Of a DNA stretch of 7,676 nucleotides, positions 6,721-7,676 are shown one piece after another. This DNA is from an archaeon. GTDB lineage: Archaea > Methanobacteriota > Methanobacteria > Methanobacteriales > Methanobacteriaceae. Position 1 is the stretch's first letter; each line of letters opens with the position of its first letter. Location of the stretch: positions 1 to 7,676 of the forward strand of contig JAKSUF010000065.1 in assembly GCA_024409145.1 (NCBI GenBank), in the 5' to 3' direction. The position numbers and the translations under genes are program-made. Below the pieces are notes generated by a model, which ran no database searches, was not told where the DNA came from, and was given only the letters and a program-made list of their open reading frames with translations.

Positions 6721-6785
6721 TTTTATAAAAATACAATTAAAATGGAAATTAAAAAATGATTGGATAATATATGATAATTACTTAA

Positions 6786-6858
6786 AAAATAGAAAATAAA
6801 ACTAAAAAATAAAAAAATAAAAAAAAGCAGAACAGAAAAAATAAGAAAAAAATAAAAA
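6786..6858 (-). terminator. Dense oligo-T terminator region after the 89-residue gene
   Basis: Downstream of the TAA at 6868-6870, the minus strand carries many successive T-runs of five to eight bases (for example at 6846-6852, 6819-6826, 6812-6818 and 6785-6790). This is the expected form of an archaeal U-tract terminator. The remaining part of the 206-bp gap to the helicase contains its candidate promoter and nothing else I can recognise. Confidence 0.6.
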
Positions 6859-6867
6859 CCAATATAA

Positions 6868-7137
6868 TTATAATTGATTCTTATCTAAAGTAGCTTGTCG
6901 GGTAACTAATTCCTTAATTAATTCATCAATAGTCTCAACTGGAGGAATTTGAAGTCCAACACAGATTCTTCTATAAGTTTCAGGATTTACATCAGCATCA
7001 CTATTCTCTTGACCATTTAAAAAACCAAGTTGATAAGCAGCCATAAGAGTACTTGCATCAATAGGAATAGCTTTTACTTCACCTAAAATATTTTTCAATA
7101 ACTCGAAATCTTCACTACTCATTTGTTTTTGTTCCAT
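6868..7137 (-). CDS. Unrecognised small protein (89 residues)
   Basis: I do not recognise this family. The 89 residues are largely helical in appearance. They include an N-terminal helix (SSEDFELLKNILGEVKAI), a central segment (STLMAAYQLGFLNGQ), and a C-terminal part containing PETYRRICVGLQIPPVETIDELIKELVTRQ. It has one Cys, no signal peptide and no membrane helix, so it is probably cytoplasmic. The ATG at 7137 has a good Shine-Dalgarno, GGTGA, with 4 nt spacing, which together with clean codon structure and a following T-run terminator supports a real gene. It appears to be transcribed alone, with 130 bp upstream and 206 bp downstream to its neighbours. A small regulator or accessory protein is possible, but nothing in the sequence fixes a function. 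Confidence 0.75.
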   Translation of the reverse strand: MEQKQMSSEDFELLKNILGEVKAIPIDASTLMAAYQLGFLNGQENSDADVNPETYRRICVGLQIPPVETIDELIKELVTRQATLDKNQL

Positions 7138-7150
7138 TCTTTCACCATAA

Positions 7151-7172
7151 AATTATAATTCTAATTATAATT
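7151..7172. promoter_or_regulatory. Twin palindromic 10-mer in the leader of the 89-residue gene
   Basis: The self-complementary 10-mer AATTATAATT occurs at 7151-7160 and again at 7163-7172, separated by CT. Possible TATA elements on the minus strand are ATATATTT near 7207-7200 and TTATATTT near 7183-7176, so the pair would lie in the start region or 5' leader, where a repressor site could be. The same 10-mer also occurs at the gene's stop (6866-6875). In DNA this AT-rich such palindromes may be chance. Confidence 0.3.
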
Positions 7173-7267
7173 ATGAAATATAATCAACCATATTACTTAA
7201 AATATATTCATAAAAATTATTATCAAATATATTTTAAATTTTAGAGGTTAAATAATTATTTATTGAA
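7173..7267. other. Intergenic region between the adhesin end and the 89-residue gene
   Basis: This AT-rich spacer holds a 12-bp perfect palindrome (AAATAATTATTT, 7250-7261) just after the adhesin stop codon, a short T-run (TTTTT, 7212-7216 on the minus strand) that could contribute to termination, and TATA-like sequences near 7200 and 7180 that could drive the 89-residue gene. I see no coding signal or RNA gene in it. Confidence 0.4.
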
Positions 7268-7676
7268 TTATAAATTAGGATTATAAGTTAAAGGACAATT
7301 ATCTTCATGTTTTTTGTTAGGTCCTATAGCTTTCCATTCTACTAATAATCCACTGTCCCAATTAGGTTCCATAGTTCCCCACCAATTCTGCTTGATAGTG
7401 TCAAAATATCCATCAGTGAAAACTACACTACCTTCTTTTGCAGTATTATTTTCAAATGAATTAAATGATTCTAAGTAAATATGAGCAGAATTACCTTCAC
7501 AGTAGATAGCACCACCTTTATCATTAGCGTGATTACCATAGAAAGCACTATGAGAAACTTTCAAATCATAACTATCATCCATATAAATAGCACCACCCTG
7601 ATTATCAGTTACAGAATTATCTTTAAATATAGAACTCTCAACAGTAACACCATCATCAGACCAAACAGCACCACCA
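7268..7676 (-). CDS. Adhesin-like surface protein, C-terminal part (5' end outside window)
   Basis: The frame is open to the right edge, so about 136 C-terminal residues are visible and the true start lies beyond 7676; the internal ATG at 7582 is not a start. The visible part shows three rungs of 26-28 residues, each with GGAV/GGAI followed by FxxN (FKDN, FYGN, FENN). This is the motif pair of chlamydial polymorphic outer-membrane-protein repeats and of methanogen adhesin-like proteins, expected to form a right-handed beta-helix. An NWWGTMEPNW segment, a common closing motif of such helices in Methanobacteriales, comes next, and the protein ends about 35 residues later (stop 7268-7270). No hydrophobic C-terminal helix or further domain follows. 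It is probably exported and cell-surface associated, with a role in adhesion to host or microbes by family analogy. The anchoring mode is unknown. Confidence 0.85.
   Translation of the reverse strand, partial: GGAVWSDDGVTVESSIFKDNSVTDNQGGAIYMDDSYDLKVSHSAFYGNHANDKGGAIYCEGNSAHIYLESFNSFENNTAKEGSVVFTDGYFDTIKQNWWGTMEPNWDSGLLVEWKAIGPNKKHEDNCPLTYNPNL

Noticed and set aside
7580..7582. ATG at 7582 as the start of a 104-residue protein
   Set aside because: The frame stays open to the window edge and encodes a further GGAV/FxxN rung upstream, and no Shine-Dalgarno precedes this ATG. It is an internal methionine of a longer adhesin.

Overview
The window is very AT-rich. Every supported gene lies on the minus strand, so transcription runs from high to low coordinates. 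The closest fit is a gut-type methanogen of the order Methanobacteriales (Methanobrevibacter or Methanosphaera-like). This is an inference from four things: the AT-rich intergenic DNA with long oligo-T runs after genes, Shine-Dalgarno sites of the GGAGG/GGTGA type, archaeal TATA-like elements, and the C-terminus of an adhesin-like beta-helix surface protein with GGA[IV]/FxxN repeats and an NWWG motif. No 16S or other taxonomic marker is present.

In transcription order, from right to left: (1) 7676-7268, the C-terminal end of an adhesin-like surface protein whose start lies outside the window. (2) 7137-6868, an unrecognised 89-residue protein whose leader carries a repeated palindromic 10-mer and which is followed by a dense series of T-runs. 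(3) 6652-3905, a DEAD/DEAH-type superfamily 2 helicase with a C-terminal cysteine cluster of the DUF1998/MrfA type. After that come an Asn/Ser-rich linker of 12-residue repeats and a TPR-like tail. (4) 3891-3586, an unrecognised protein of about 101 residues, 13 bp after the helicase stop and probably in the same transcript. A triple T-run terminator follows. (5) 3313-65, trpE, trpG and trpD, tightly packed as the start of a tryptophan operon that probably continues past the left edge.

TrpE and TrpG would form anthranilate synthase, which converts chorismate and glutamine to anthranilate. TrpD then adds the phosphoribosyl group. The three proteins hold one tryptophan in 1065 residues. The region upstream of trpE has a BRE/TATA-like element with half-sites resembling the TGTACA TRP box of the methanogen repressor TrpY. 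One of these is a 6-4-6 inverted repeat.

The main oddities are a perfect 46-bp tandem duplication covering the end of trpD, the helicase-repeat-TPR architecture with a small unknown gene beside it, and the trp promoter inverted repeat. I see no clearly new defence or mobile system. The helicase plus the 101-residue gene is the best candidate for an undescribed functional pair, and that is inference from adjacency only.
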